NCBI RefSeq assembly: GCF_040096055.1
Contig: NZ_JBBMFK010000003.1
Location: forward strand, 134,214-198,213
Source: Pseudoflavonifractor intestinihominis
GTDB lineage: Bacteria; Bacillota; Clostridia; Oscillospirales; Oscillospiraceae
Direction of reading: 5' to 3'
Length of the DNA stretch: 64,000 nt
Shown here: positions 43,504-50,989 of the stretch, in pieces
Numbering within the stretch: the first letter of the stretch is position 1
Layout of the letters: every line of letters begins with the position of its first letter
Program-made: the position numbers and the translations under genes
The notes under the pieces: generated by a model
The model's database searches: none
Seen by the model: the letters and a program-made list of their open reading frames with translations, nothing else
What the model was told of the DNA's origin: nothing

Positions 43504-43993
43504 ATGCGTCTGAAATACACCTGCCCCGGCTGGGGGACACCCTTGTGCTATGATGGTTTATGCTGGAAATGCAAATCTGAGCAGGATTGAAAGGCCGCAT
43601 AAGCCTGGACGCCGGAACAAATTGCTGAAAAACAGAGAAGCCTGATTCAGAATATTCAGCGGCTGGGTAATATGGAGGACCCGGAGCTCACCGACTTCTG
43701 GCAGCTGCTGGGCTACCGGGCCGCCATCACCCCGGAGATCCAGCGGGCAGCGCTGGCCGCAGGGGTATTCTACCCGTGTGAGCTCTACTAACGTGCACCG
43801 GATGATGTTCGGGACGCACTGATCACTGCCCTGCCGGAAGGCAAAACCGACACCGAAGTGGTGCAGGAAACGCTGGACAAGTGGCGGTCTGATCCTATGG
43901 GGCTGCGATGTAGAGGATGGCCAGCGGAAAGAAGTTCGAGTATCGGTGGAGCGGTTGCGGACTGAGATATCATGGCATCAAAGGGAGTGGTGA
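43504..43993 (+). pseudogene. Zinc-ribbon gene with three in-frame stops and a frameshift
   Basis: A single frame from ATG 43504 reads MRLKYTCPGWGTPLCYDGLC then WKCKSEQD, stop, KA, stop, AWTPEQIAEKQRSLIQNIQ and on to FYPCELY, stop, RAPDDVRDALITAL. A frameshift follows near 43905 before EDGQRKEVRVSVERLRTEI. The zinc ribbon has also lost one cysteine (CPGW instead of CPxC). The final stop overlaps the ribosome site of the SF0329-like gene. The original function is unknown. It was clearly a real protein, since coding character is preserved between stops. Confidence 0.8.
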
Positions 43994-43994
43994 T

Positions 43995-44516
43995 ATGGCA
44001 AGCGTGTCGACTTGGAGCGGAATCAGGAACAAACTGGAGCAGGATTACCTGTGCCCCGCACTCCGGGGACATATCCAATACTTTGCCGCCAGCTATCGGG
44101 AAAGTCATGACCAAATCGGTCGAGCGGCTATCCGACTGGACGGTGTGGAAGTTCTGCGGAGCAACTACTATGCCTATGAGCAAAATTACTGGAACAGATA
44201 TCAGGCCCTGCAGCGAGAGGGCGCTGGAGAAAATGACTCAAAGACACCCTTCCGCCTGGCTCATGAGGGGACACTGAACGACGGCTGTTTTGACAACGTT
44301 TTTTTCTATGAGGCGTTTGGGATATTTGACAACCAGAGCCTTGAGAAAAGCCTTGTCAGTGAAAATCCCCTTGTGCGTATCTTCGCTCTCCTAGACCGCA
44401 GGCTGGGAAAGCGCCGTCTGCTGGCTTTGGAGGAATCCATGGAGCGGGAACTGGACTGGGTGCGGGCCTTCTATGTGATCCGGATGCAGGCCGAAGGGCT
44501 GATGGAAAAAGAATAA
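43995..44516 (+). CDS. SF0329-family protein
   Basis: 173 residues with the SF0329-family pattern: STWSGIRNKLEQDYLCPALR, HIQYFAASYRESHDQIGRAA and VEVLRSNYYAYE. No catalytic motif is known for the family. ATG 43995 follows GGAGTGGTGAT and lies 2 nt past the pseudogene's stop, so it was probably the second gene of a now-broken operon. Confidence 0.78.
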   Translation: MASVSTWSGIRNKLEQDYLCPALRGHIQYFAASYRESHDQIGRAAIRLDGVEVLRSNYYAYEQNYWNRYQALQREGAGENDSKTPFRLAHEGTLNDGCFDNVFFYEAFGIFDNQSLEKSLVSENPLVRIFALLDRRLGKRRLLALEESMERELDWVRAFYVIRMQAEGLMEKE

Positions 44517-44522
44517 CATTCA

Positions 44523-44651
44523 GGAGAAACTGCCATATCACAGATCGCATCCTCGGTGAGCAAGGCCACCCTGGACGAGTGCCCCATGGTCTACAAGGGG
44601 ATGGAAGATATTCTGGAAAACATCGGCCCCGCCGGCTCCCCATATCAATGA
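44523..44651 (+). pseudogene. C-terminal remnant of an rtcB-like RNA ligase gene
   Basis: The frame encodes SSVSKATLDECPMVYKGMED followed by ILENIGPA and a stop. TLDExPMxYK-xxEEIxxNI is the C-terminal segment of RtcB RNA-splicing ligases. Everything upstream is missing and the normal last ~15 residues are replaced. Assignment rests on one short motif. Confidence 0.55.
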
Positions 44652-44662
44652 TATCAGATCGG

Positions 44663-44700
44663 CAGTGGAGCCGGGAACAACTATGTTCCCGGCTCCACTG
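44663..44700. repeat. Perfect 17-bp inverted repeat after the rtcB remnant
   Basis: CAGTGGAGCCGGGAACA (44663-44679) and its exact complement (44684-44700) with a 4-nt loop. There is no T-run on either side, so a terminator is unlikely. It may be an old mobile-element end. Confidence 0.6.
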
Positions 44701-44775
44701 GGTCCATGCCCACAGGCCGGCGTGGCATTTCCTCCACCGCTGTGTTATAATGCCTGTAACAAGCTGGAAGAGGAG

Positions 44776-45516
44776 ATGTCTGCCGTGGCCATTGAGAACG
44801 GAGCATGGATCATGCGGGGGCTGGACTGGGACGACCCCTGCCGCATCCGCAGCTGGCAGGAACTGATCCGCTGGATCGATGAAATCGGATTTCTGCCTCT
44901 CTTCAAGAACGAGATCGACGGTTTCTCTGCCGAGGAGCACACCTCCGCCCGCTCCTGGTGGACCAGCGACCCGGAACAGGACCCCTGGGAGTGGCGGCAG
45001 CTCATCGCCCACAGCGGCCAGGTGGCCTACGGCAAGTTCTTCGGCAAAAAGGCCGGGTTCATCTCCAGGGCCTGGTTCCCCCACTTCGCCAACTGGCGGA
45101 GGGACGGCTACGACTTCGACAGCCGCTGGGACGAGGAACTGGCCAGCTTGCGCCAGAAGCGGATCATGGACCAGTTCACCGCCAAGGGTGAGCTGTACTC
45201 CTTCGATCTCAAGCGCCTGGCCGGGTTTGGAAAAGAGGGCGAGAAGAACTTTGAAGGCACGGTGACCGACCTCCAGATGGGCGGCTATCTGCTGATCCGG
45301 GACTTCCGACAGCGCCTCAACAAAAAGGGCCAGCCCTACGGATGGCCCATCTCGGTCTACAGCACCCCGGAGGCGCTTTGGGGCTGTGAGCACATCTCCT
45401 CCGCCTACAGGCTGGACCCCGCCCAGTCCAAAGAGCTGATCTATCGGCAGGTGCAAAAGAACTTCCCCTCGGCCACGGAGGCCACGCTTCAGGTCGTGCT
45501 GGGGTGGGGCGGATGA
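44776..45516 (+). CDS. AlkZ-related winged-helix protein
   Basis: 246 residues beginning MSAVAIENGAWIMRGLDWDD, with CRIRSWQELIRWIDEIGFLP and a conserved SARSWWTSDPEQDPWEWR block. This is the pattern of AlkZ-related proteins, small relatives of HTH_42-type DNA glycosylases such as AlkZ. Glycosylase activity is not demonstrated for this branch. Start ATG 44776 (AGAGGAG adjacent); ATG 44815 is an alternative. An extended -10 (TGTTATAAT, 44743-44751) lies just upstream. Confidence 0.75.
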   Translation: MSAVAIENGAWIMRGLDWDDPCRIRSWQELIRWIDEIGFLPLFKNEIDGFSAEEHTSARSWWTSDPEQDPWEWRQLIAHSGQVAYGKFFGKKAGFISRAWFPHFANWRRDGYDFDSRWDEELASLRQKRIMDQFTAKGELYSFDLKRLAGFGKEGEKNFEGTVTDLQMGGYLLIRDFRQRLNKKGQPYGWPISVYSTPEALWGCEHISSAYRLDPAQSKELIYRQVQKNFPSATEATLQVVLGWGG

Positions 45517-45580
45517 CTGCGGCGCCCTGTTTTCCCGGTAAAGCGCCCGCAGCGGAATTATGAACCATGGAGGAATTGGA

Positions 45581-46198
45581 ATGATGAATTTTGACGTGAA
45601 CAAGCTGGCCTGGACCAGAGCGCCGGAGCACTGCCGCATCTCTCCGGACCGGATCGAGATCACCACGCTGCCCCACACCGATCTGTGGCAGCGCACCTAT
45701 TATCACTTCCGCAACGACAATGCCCCGGTCCTGCAGATGGAGACCGCGGAGCCATACTTCAGCTTTGTGGTCAAGACCGACTTCACCGACAGCAAGCACC
45801 GCTTTGACCAGTGCGGGATCGTCCTCTACCTGGACAGCGAAAACTGGCTCAAGGCCTCGGTGGAATATGAAAACGGCGCGTTCCAGCATCTCGGCAGCGT
45901 GGTCACCAACGGGGGGTATTCCGACTGGGCCACCACCGCCATTGACGGCAGCATCCGCACCATGTGGTACCGCCTCAGCCGGCGGGAGGACGACTACCGG
46001 ATCGAATGTTCCCGGGACGGGGTCAACTTCAGCCAGATGCGCATCTGCCACATGCACAAGGGCGGCGGCATCATCCGTTTCGGCCTCTACGCCTGCTCTC
46101 CTGAGGACTCCTCCTTTACGGCGGTGTTCTCCCAGATGCGCCTGATGGAATGCCAGTGGCAGGCCCACGACGGGCAGCAGCCGGATCAGGAGGCCTGA
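45581..46198 (+). CDS. DUF1349-domain protein (concanavalin-like fold)
   Basis: 205 residues with the DUF1349 hallmarks: TDLWQRTYYHFRNDNAPVL, YFSFVVKTDF, QCGIVLYLDSENWLKAS and RIGLYA-type FGLYACSPEDSSF. The fold is LamG-like. The family is cytoplasmic and of unclear function, sometimes annotated as regulation of enolase. AGGAATTGG precedes ATG 45581. It opens a tightly packed plus-strand run (next start 1 nt after its stop). Confidence 0.85.
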   Translation: MMNFDVNKLAWTRAPEHCRISPDRIEITTLPHTDLWQRTYYHFRNDNAPVLQMETAEPYFSFVVKTDFTDSKHRFDQCGIVLYLDSENWLKASVEYENGAFQHLGSVVTNGGYSDWATTAIDGSIRTMWYRLSRREDDYRIECSRDGVNFSQMRICHMHKGGGIIRFGLYACSPEDSSFTAVFSQMRLMECQWQAHDGQQPDQEA

Positions 46199-46199
46199 T

Positions 46200-46610
46200 A
46201 TGATTCGGGACATCTGCAAAGACGAGACCTTTCTGGCTCAAAAGGCGGAGCCGGCCACACTGGACGATATTCAGACTGCCGCCGACCTGCTGGAGACCCT
46301 GGAGCACCACAAGGACGGCTGCGTGGGCATGGCCGCCAACATGATCGGCGTCAACAAGCGCATCATCGCCTTTGACAACGAGGGCTCCTACATGGTCATG
46401 TTCAACCCGGAGATCATCAAAAGGTCCGAACCCTATGACGCGGAAGAGGGCTGCCTCTCCCTCACCGGCCTCCGCCCGGCCAGGCGGTGGAAGTCCATCA
46501 AGGTGCGCTGGCAGAACGAGAAGTTTCAGGAGCGGACGAAGACCTTTACCGGCTGGACCGCCCAGATCATCCAGCACGAGATCGACCACTGCGAGGGCAT
46601 CATCATATGA
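46200..46610 (+). CDS. def: Peptide deformylase-like protein
   Basis: Removes the N-formyl group from nascent proteins. 136 residues with motif 2 EEGCLSL (Cys ~82) and motif 3 QHEIDHCEG (HExxH ~126), which supply the metal ligands and catalytic Glu. Motif 1, normally GxGLAAxQ, reads GCVGMAANMIG: the Gln position holds Met. That change and the short length suggest an accessory form, possibly with altered activity; the housekeeping enzyme would be elsewhere. Packed between the DUF1349 and TIGR04076 genes. Confidence 0.83.
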   Translation: MIRDICKDETFLAQKAEPATLDDIQTAADLLETLEHHKDGCVGMAANMIGVNKRIIAFDNEGSYMVMFNPEIIKRSEPYDAEEGCLSLTGLRPARRWKSIKVRWQNEKFQERTKTFTGWTAQIIQHEIDHCEGIII

Positions 46611-46921
46611 AAAAATGCAGGATCACCGTCATGCGCATCACCCGGTACGAGGACCTGATGGCCCGGTATGAGAACCCCATCTCCCATGCCTGCGACATGG
46701 AGCTGGGACAGGTGTTCATCGCCAACGGCTGGGAGAGGCCGGAGGGCTTCTGCCAGAGCGCCTGGGACACCCTCTCCCCCTTTGTGCTGGCCCTGAGCCA
46801 CGGGGGAGAAAACTTCTACGACGGGTGGATGAAGAATCCCAAATCCGCCATGCTCTCCTGCAACGACGGCTTCCGTCCGGTGAGCTTTCTGGTGGAGGCG
46901 CTGGATGAGGATGCAGACTGA
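46607..46921 (+). CDS. TIGR04076-family protein
   Basis: 104 residues: MKKCRITVMRITRYEDLMAR start, then RPEGFCQSAWDTLSPFVLAL and a terminal LSCNDGFRPVSFLVEAL. The family is small, cysteine-bearing and uncharacterised. Its start overlaps the deformylase stop by 4 nt (ATGA), implying translational coupling. Confidence 0.82.
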   Translation: MKKCRITVMRITRYEDLMARYENPISHACDMELGQVFIANGWERPEGFCQSAWDTLSPFVLALSHGGENFYDGWMKNPKSAMLSCNDGFRPVSFLVEALDEDAD

Positions 46922-46933
46922 GGAGGAAGGACC

Positions 46934-47650
46934 GTGTTTGAAAACAAAATCGCCGTGGTCACCGGCGGTGCCAAGGGCATCGGCAAGGCCATCGCCGACG
47001 AATTCCGCAAGGCGGGGGCCGCGGTGTGCGTCATCGACCTGCTGCCCAACGATTACTACGTGGGCGATCTGGCCGACCAGGCAGTGCTGGAGGATTTCGC
47101 GCGCAAGGTCATCGCCGACTACGGCCATGTGGACTATCTGGTCAACAACGCCCTGCCGCTCATGAAGGGCATCAGCGAATGTACCTATGAGGAGTTCAAC
47201 TACGCCCTGCGGGTGGGCGTCACCGCGCCTTTTTACCTCACCAAGCTGTTTGCGCCCCACTTTGCCCCCGGGGCGGCCATCGTGAACATCTCCTCCTCCC
47301 GGGACCGGATGAGCCAGCCCCAGACTGAGAGCTACACAGCGGCCAAAGGGGGCATCTCCGCCCTGACCCACGCCCTGGCGGTGAGCCTGGCGGACAAGGT
47401 GCGGGTGAACTCCATCTCCCCCGGCTGGATCGACACCAACTACACCGTCTACAAGGGCCCGGACGCGGTCCAGCAGCCCGCCGGACGGGTGGGCAACCCC
47501 CTGGACATCGCCAATATGGCCCTCTACCTCTGCTCGGACAAGGCGGGCTTTATTACCGGGGAGAATATCTGTATCGACGGCGGCATGACCCGCCTGATGA
47601 TCTACCACAACGACTTCAGCTGGACCCTGGGGGAGGGTGGAGACGGATGA
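46934..47650 (+). CDS. SDR-family NAD(P)-dependent oxidoreductase
   Basis: 238 residues, classical short-chain dehydrogenase: TGGAKGIGKAIA (~10-21, cofactor loop), VNNA (~71), catalytic Ser in NISSS (~120), Tyr-Lys in YTAAKGG (~136-140) and the C-terminal GENICIDGG. The start is GTG 46934 with AGGAGGAAGG upstream. Substrate unknown. It overlaps the phosphodiesterase gene by 4 nt. Confidence 0.9.
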   Translation: MFENKIAVVTGGAKGIGKAIADEFRKAGAAVCVIDLLPNDYYVGDLADQAVLEDFARKVIADYGHVDYLVNNALPLMKGISECTYEEFNYALRVGVTAPFYLTKLFAPHFAPGAAIVNISSSRDRMSQPQTESYTAAKGGISALTHALAVSLADKVRVNSISPGWIDTNYTVYKGPDAVQQPAGRVGNPLDIANMALYLCSDKAGFITGENICIDGGMTRLMIYHNDFSWTLGEGGDG

Positions 47651-48105
47651 AGATCGCCATTCTCTCCGACACCCACGGCCTGCTGCGGCCGGAGGTGGCG
47701 GAGCTTCTGAAAACCGCCGACGCCATCCTGCACGGCGGCGACATCAACAGGCAGAGCATCGTGGATATGCTAGGGCAGTTTGCCCCGCTCTACATCGTCC
47801 GGGGCAACAACGACAAGGAGTGGGCGGAGGCCATCCCCCACCACCTCACCGTCACCCTGGGCGGCGTGACCTTTTACATGGTCCACAACAAAAAAGAGGT
47901 CCCGCCGGACCTCTCCGGGGTGGATGCAGTGGTGTTCGGCCACTCCCACAAATATGTGCAGGAGGAGAAAGACGGCCTTCTCTGGCTCAATCCCGGCTCC
48001 TGCGGCCCCCGCCGGTTCCATCAGGAGATCACCATGATGATGGCCGAGGCGGAGAACGGGAACATTCAGGTGGAGAAGATCACCATCCCCCACGAGGTGA
48101 CGTGA
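47647..48105 (+). CDS. YfcE/MJ0936-type metallophosphoesterase
   Basis: 152 residues with the metal-binding set LSDTHG (~6-11), LHGGDINRQ (~28-36), VRGNND (~53-58), MVHNKK and VFGHSHKY (~97-104). The third motif has Asn-Lys-Lys where most relatives have a histidine-rich site. Likely a small phosphodiesterase; substrate unknown. Coupled by overlap to the SDR before and by shared bases to the gene after. Confidence 0.87.
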   Translation: MKIAILSDTHGLLRPEVAELLKTADAILHGGDINRQSIVDMLGQFAPLYIVRGNNDKEWAEAIPHHLTVTLGGVTFYMVHNKKEVPPDLSGVDAVVFGHSHKYVQEEKDGLLWLNPGSCGPRRFHQEITMMMAEAENGNIQVEKITIPHEVT

Positions 48106-48608
48106 TGGAGCTGGGCCTGACCTTCCCTCTCCAGCGCTTTCTACGCATGAAAACGCCGGCCTGGGGCTCAGAGCCAGACCGGCGTTTTTGCTGGGATCTC
48201 CATGTGATCGACCTGCGGGGCCGCAAGTGTCTGCTGGCCGTCCACTGCCACAGCCGGTACGCCTTTGTGCGCTATGATGTACCGCCCCTCCTGTGGGCGG
48301 ACATTCCCGGTCTGTTCCGGACAGGTCTGGCCGATAGCCTCGCCGCCGCCGGATTCGCGCAGGAGCAGGCAGAGCAATACCTGCAGCAGGCGGGCTCCGC
48401 TGCCGTCACCCGCACCCACGGCCGCCGGGAGGTCGCCTTCCTCAACCGGGCCTGGGATGATGTGCTGGCCCTGGACCTGTGCCTGGACGCCGCCAGCCAG
48501 GCCCAGCCCCTGCTGGACCACGCGGTCAACACCCGCCCCAGCCGGTGCGTGGGCTCTGAAGGCCTGGGGACGGGGTTGGCGCGGATAGCTGCGGTGCTGG
48601 ATGGGTAA
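48105..48608 (+). CDS. Conserved protein, resembles DUF6933 family
   Basis: 167 residues. The segments CWDLHVIDLRGRKCLLAVHC, SRYAFVRYDVP and FLNRAWDDVLALDL resemble DUF6933, a family of unknown function. ATG 48105 shares its first base with the preceding stop and has GAGGTG 5 nt upstream. It is the last gene of the plus-strand run 45581-48608; a terminator-like hairpin follows. Confidence 0.6.
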   Translation: MELGLTFPLQRFLRMKTPAWGSEPDRRFCWDLHVIDLRGRKCLLAVHCHSRYAFVRYDVPPLLWADIPGLFRTGLADSLAAAGFAQEQAEQYLQQAGSAAVTRTHGRREVAFLNRAWDDVLALDLCLDAASQAQPLLDHAVNTRPSRCVGSEGLGTGLARIAAVLDG

Positions 48609-48626
48609 GAAATATGGATGTGAAAA

Positions 48627-48664
48627 CCGCCCGGAGCCGCCCTATCCTCAGATGCTCCGGGCGG
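48627..48664 (-). terminator. Terminator between convergent genes, serving the vWA gene
   Basis: CCGCCCGGAGC/GCTCCGGGCGG stem with a 16-nt loop; on the minus strand it is followed by TTTTC. Confidence 0.7.
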
Positions 48665-48672
48665 GCCCTATG

Positions 48673-49323
48673 TCATTGCTTTTTCCGGTTCCGGAAGTCC
48701 TCCTCGATAGCGTCCTTCCAGTGCTCGTCCAGGGGCGCGCTGCACCGGACGGCGGCCACGGCCTCCCCCACCACCTCGTAGTTGAGGCGGGTGCCCGCGC
48801 TGTCGCAGTGATAATTCACCGCCCGGTCGGGGGCGATGCCCATACGGCCCGCCGTCTCCACCGCGTCGATATTGGCCCCCAGAAAGAGGAACTCCCAGCC
48901 GTACTTCTCCCTCTGCCGCCGGATCATCTCCCTGACCTGCTGGGCCGAATAACGGCGGCTGGCGTTCTCCATGCCGTCGGTGGTGATGACGAAGAGGGTG
49001 TGCTCCGGCACGTCCTCGCTCCGGGCGTACTTGTGGATGTTTCCGATGTGGTGGATGGCCCCGCCCACGGCGTCCAGCAGTGCGGTACAGCCCCGGACAT
49101 AATACTCCTTTTCGGTCATGGGCCTGACCTGGCCCACCTTCACCCGGTCATGGAGCACCTCGGCCCGGTCGTCGAAAAGGACGGTGGAGACATACGCCTC
49201 GCCGGACTCCCGCTTCTGCCTGTCCAGCATGGAGTTGAAGCCGCCGATGGTGTCGCCCTCCAGCCCCTGCATGGAGCCGCTGCGGTCCAGGATGAATACC
49301 AGTTCAGTCAGATTCTTTTTCAT
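48673..49323 (-). CDS. von Willebrand factor A (vWA) domain protein
   Basis: 216 residues comprising one vWA domain with intact MIDAS: ILDRSGSMQG (~10-19), the threonine in GCTALLDAVG (~79) and ITTDGMENAS (~113). It binds a divalent metal and probably a protein partner. The C-terminus ends RNRKKQ. A broken copy of its second half lies at 40477-40760. Neighbouring DUF2200 and macro-domain genes are on the same strand but separated by ~90 nt with a hairpin. Confidence 0.88.
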   Translation of the reverse strand: MKKNLTELVFILDRSGSMQGLEGDTIGGFNSMLDRQKRESGEAYVSTVLFDDRAEVLHDRVKVGQVRPMTEKEYYVRGCTALLDAVGGAIHHIGNIHKYARSEDVPEHTLFVITTDGMENASRRYSAQQVREMIRRQREKYGWEFLFLGANIDAVETAGRMGIAPDRAVNYHCDSAGTRLNYEVVGEAVAAVRCSAPLDEHWKDAIEEDFRNRKKQ

Positions 49324-49410
49324 AAATAGATCCCCCTATTCTGTGTTGTCCGGTCTACAAGCACAGTATAGGGGGATTTCGTTTCGGTTTGGTCGCCCGG
49401 CAGGCGACAA

Positions 49411-49767
49411 TTATCTTCTCAGGATCTGTTCCATGGTCTTTCCCTTGGCCAGCTCGTCCACCAACTTGTCCAGATACCGGATATCCCGCATCAGCGGGTC
49501 CTCAATCGCTTCCACCCGCACGCCGCAGATCTTGCCGGTAATCAGGGTGCGGCAGGGATTCATGGCGGGGGCATCCCGGAAGAAGCCGCCGTAGCTGACA
49601 TCGGACTGCTCCAGCCGGGCGATGTCCTGGGGCGTGTATCCGGTGAGCCAGGTTGCCACCCGGTCCACCTCTTCCCTGGTACGTCCCTTTTTCTCCGCCT
49701 TCTTCACCAGCAGCGGATAGATCTTGGCAAAGGGCATCTGCGTCACATCGGTGCGCGGTATGGGCAT
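49411..49767 (-). CDS. DUF2200-family protein
   Basis: 118 residues matching the DUF2200 pattern throughout: FAKIYPLLVKKAEKKGRT, VATWLTGYT, FFRDAPAMNPCRTLITGKIC and MRDIRYLDKLVDELAKGK. The family is conserved in many bacteria, single-domain and of unknown function. It starts 15 nt after the macro-domain gene stop, so both are likely one transcript. Confidence 0.88.
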   Translation of the reverse strand: MPIPRTDVTQMPFAKIYPLLVKKAEKKGRTREEVDRVATWLTGYTPQDIARLEQSDVSYGGFFRDAPAMNPCRTLITGKICGVRVEAIEDPLMRDIRYLDKLVDELAKGKTMEQILRR

Positions 49768-49782
49768 CCTCCTCTCCCTGGC

Positions 49783-50793
49783 TCAGCCGCCCAGCAGGCT
49801 CTGGTCAAAGGCAAACAGCGCCTCGTTGATCTCAAAGATATTGTAGTTGTGATGGGCAATAAAATACTCCACGATGATGTCGAACTTGCTGGCGTGGGAG
49901 AAGGCGAAGCCCGCCTTTTGGAGCATCTCCCGGGCCTCCTCCAGCGGCAGCTCCAGCGCCACGGCGAAGGCCATGGCGGTGGGCTTGGAGGGCTTGTAGT
50001 GGATGTCGGAGCGGATCTTGGAGAAGAGCTTGCGGTCGATGTTGGCCTTCTTATAGCACTGGGCGTCGGTGATGCCCCGCTCGCTGATCTTCCGCAGCAG
50101 CATCTGGGAAAAGCTCTCGTCCAGCCGGCTCAGGGCCTCGTCCAGACTTGCGGGCTCCGCGCCCCGAGCGGCGGGCTCCCACAGCGCCTCCTCCTCGGGC
50201 GCCGATGCCGCGGTCTGGAACGTCACGGCCCGGCGGCGCTGCTCCGCCCGGTCGTCTGTGTGCGCATCCACATATCGGTCGTCAATATAGGCCTCAATAT
50301 CGGAATAGAGCTTCCCGCCGATGGTATAGGCGTCCCGGTCGAAGATCACCAGGTAGACTGTCATGTCGTGGGCGAGCAGGAAGTCCCCGATGGTGTCCAC
50401 CGCCACCTTCAGGGCCTGGTCCTTGGGATAGCCATACACCCCGGAGGAGATAAGGGGAAAAGCCACAGTCTGACAGTCATGGGCCAGCCCCAGCTCCAGC
50501 GAGGAGCGGTAGGCGGAGATAAGCAGCTCCCGCTCGCCATGGCCCCCACCCCGCCAGACGGGGCCCACGGTGTGGATCACATATTTCGCAGGCAGGCGGT
50601 AGCCTTTCGTGATCTTTGCCTGTCCTGTCTTGCAGCCGCCCAGGGTACGGCACTCCTTGAGCAAATCCGGCCCGGCGGCCCGGTGGATGGCGCCGTCCAC
50701 ACCGCCGCCGCCCAGCAGGCTCTCCTTGGCGGCGTTGACGATGGCGTCCACCTTCATGGTGGTGATATCGTTTCTCACAATGTGAAGGGGCAT
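49783..50793 (-). CDS. Macro-domain protein with XRE-like C-terminal domain
   Basis: 336 residues. The N-terminal macro domain (~1-170) has VDAIVNAAKESLLGGGGVDG (ADP-ribose-binding loop), YVIHTVGPVW and FPLISSGVYGYP, the set of O-acetyl-ADP-ribose deacetylase/ADP-ribosyl hydrolases. A low-complexity linker (~180-225) follows. The C-terminal ~110 residues contain an HTH-like helix set (ITDAQCYKKANIDRKLFSKI ... AMAFAVALELPLEEA), probably DNA- or RNA-binding. This combination recurs in Clostridia. It may remove ADP-ribose from a target or sense it. Confidence 0.85.
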   Translation of the reverse strand: MPLHIVRNDITTMKVDAIVNAAKESLLGGGGVDGAIHRAAGPDLLKECRTLGGCKTGQAKITKGYRLPAKYVIHTVGPVWRGGGHGERELLISAYRSSLELGLAHDCQTVAFPLISSGVYGYPKDQALKVAVDTIGDFLLAHDMTVYLVIFDRDAYTIGGKLYSDIEAYIDDRYVDAHTDDRAEQRRRAVTFQTAASAPEEEALWEPAARGAEPASLDEALSRLDESFSQMLLRKISERGITDAQCYKKANIDRKLFSKIRSDIHYKPSKPTAMAFAVALELPLEEAREMLQKAGFAFSHASKFDIIVEYFIAHHNYNIFEINEALFAFDQSLLGG

Positions 50794-50908
50794 GGAGACA
50801 CCTCCTCGCTTGATAGCCTCATCATACCATGAACCGCCCTGTCTGGCAACCAGAGGGCCCCATAGAGATACACATCTACAGCATCCGCCTCCCCGGGCGT
50901 GCGGACGC

Positions 50909-50937
50909 TTGTAAGAATCCGGCGGATGCGCTACAAT
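50909..50937 (+). promoter_or_regulatory. Promoter of the AmmeMemoRadiSam operon with overlapping inverted repeat
   Basis: TTGTAA (50909-50914), 17-nt spacer, TACAAT (50932-50937). GCATCCGCC (50881-50889) and its exact complement GGCGGATGC (50921-50929) flank the -35 and lie partly in the spacer: a candidate looping or operator site. Confidence 0.6.
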
Positions 50938-50989
50938 AAATACAGCAGGCCGCTATCCCCCTGCGCAAATCAGAAAGGAGCGCTCTGAT

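Noticed and set aside
40477..44700. Defence island with an active helicase system
   Set aside because: The helicase, MazG-like and RtcB pieces are all broken or truncated; only fragments remain.
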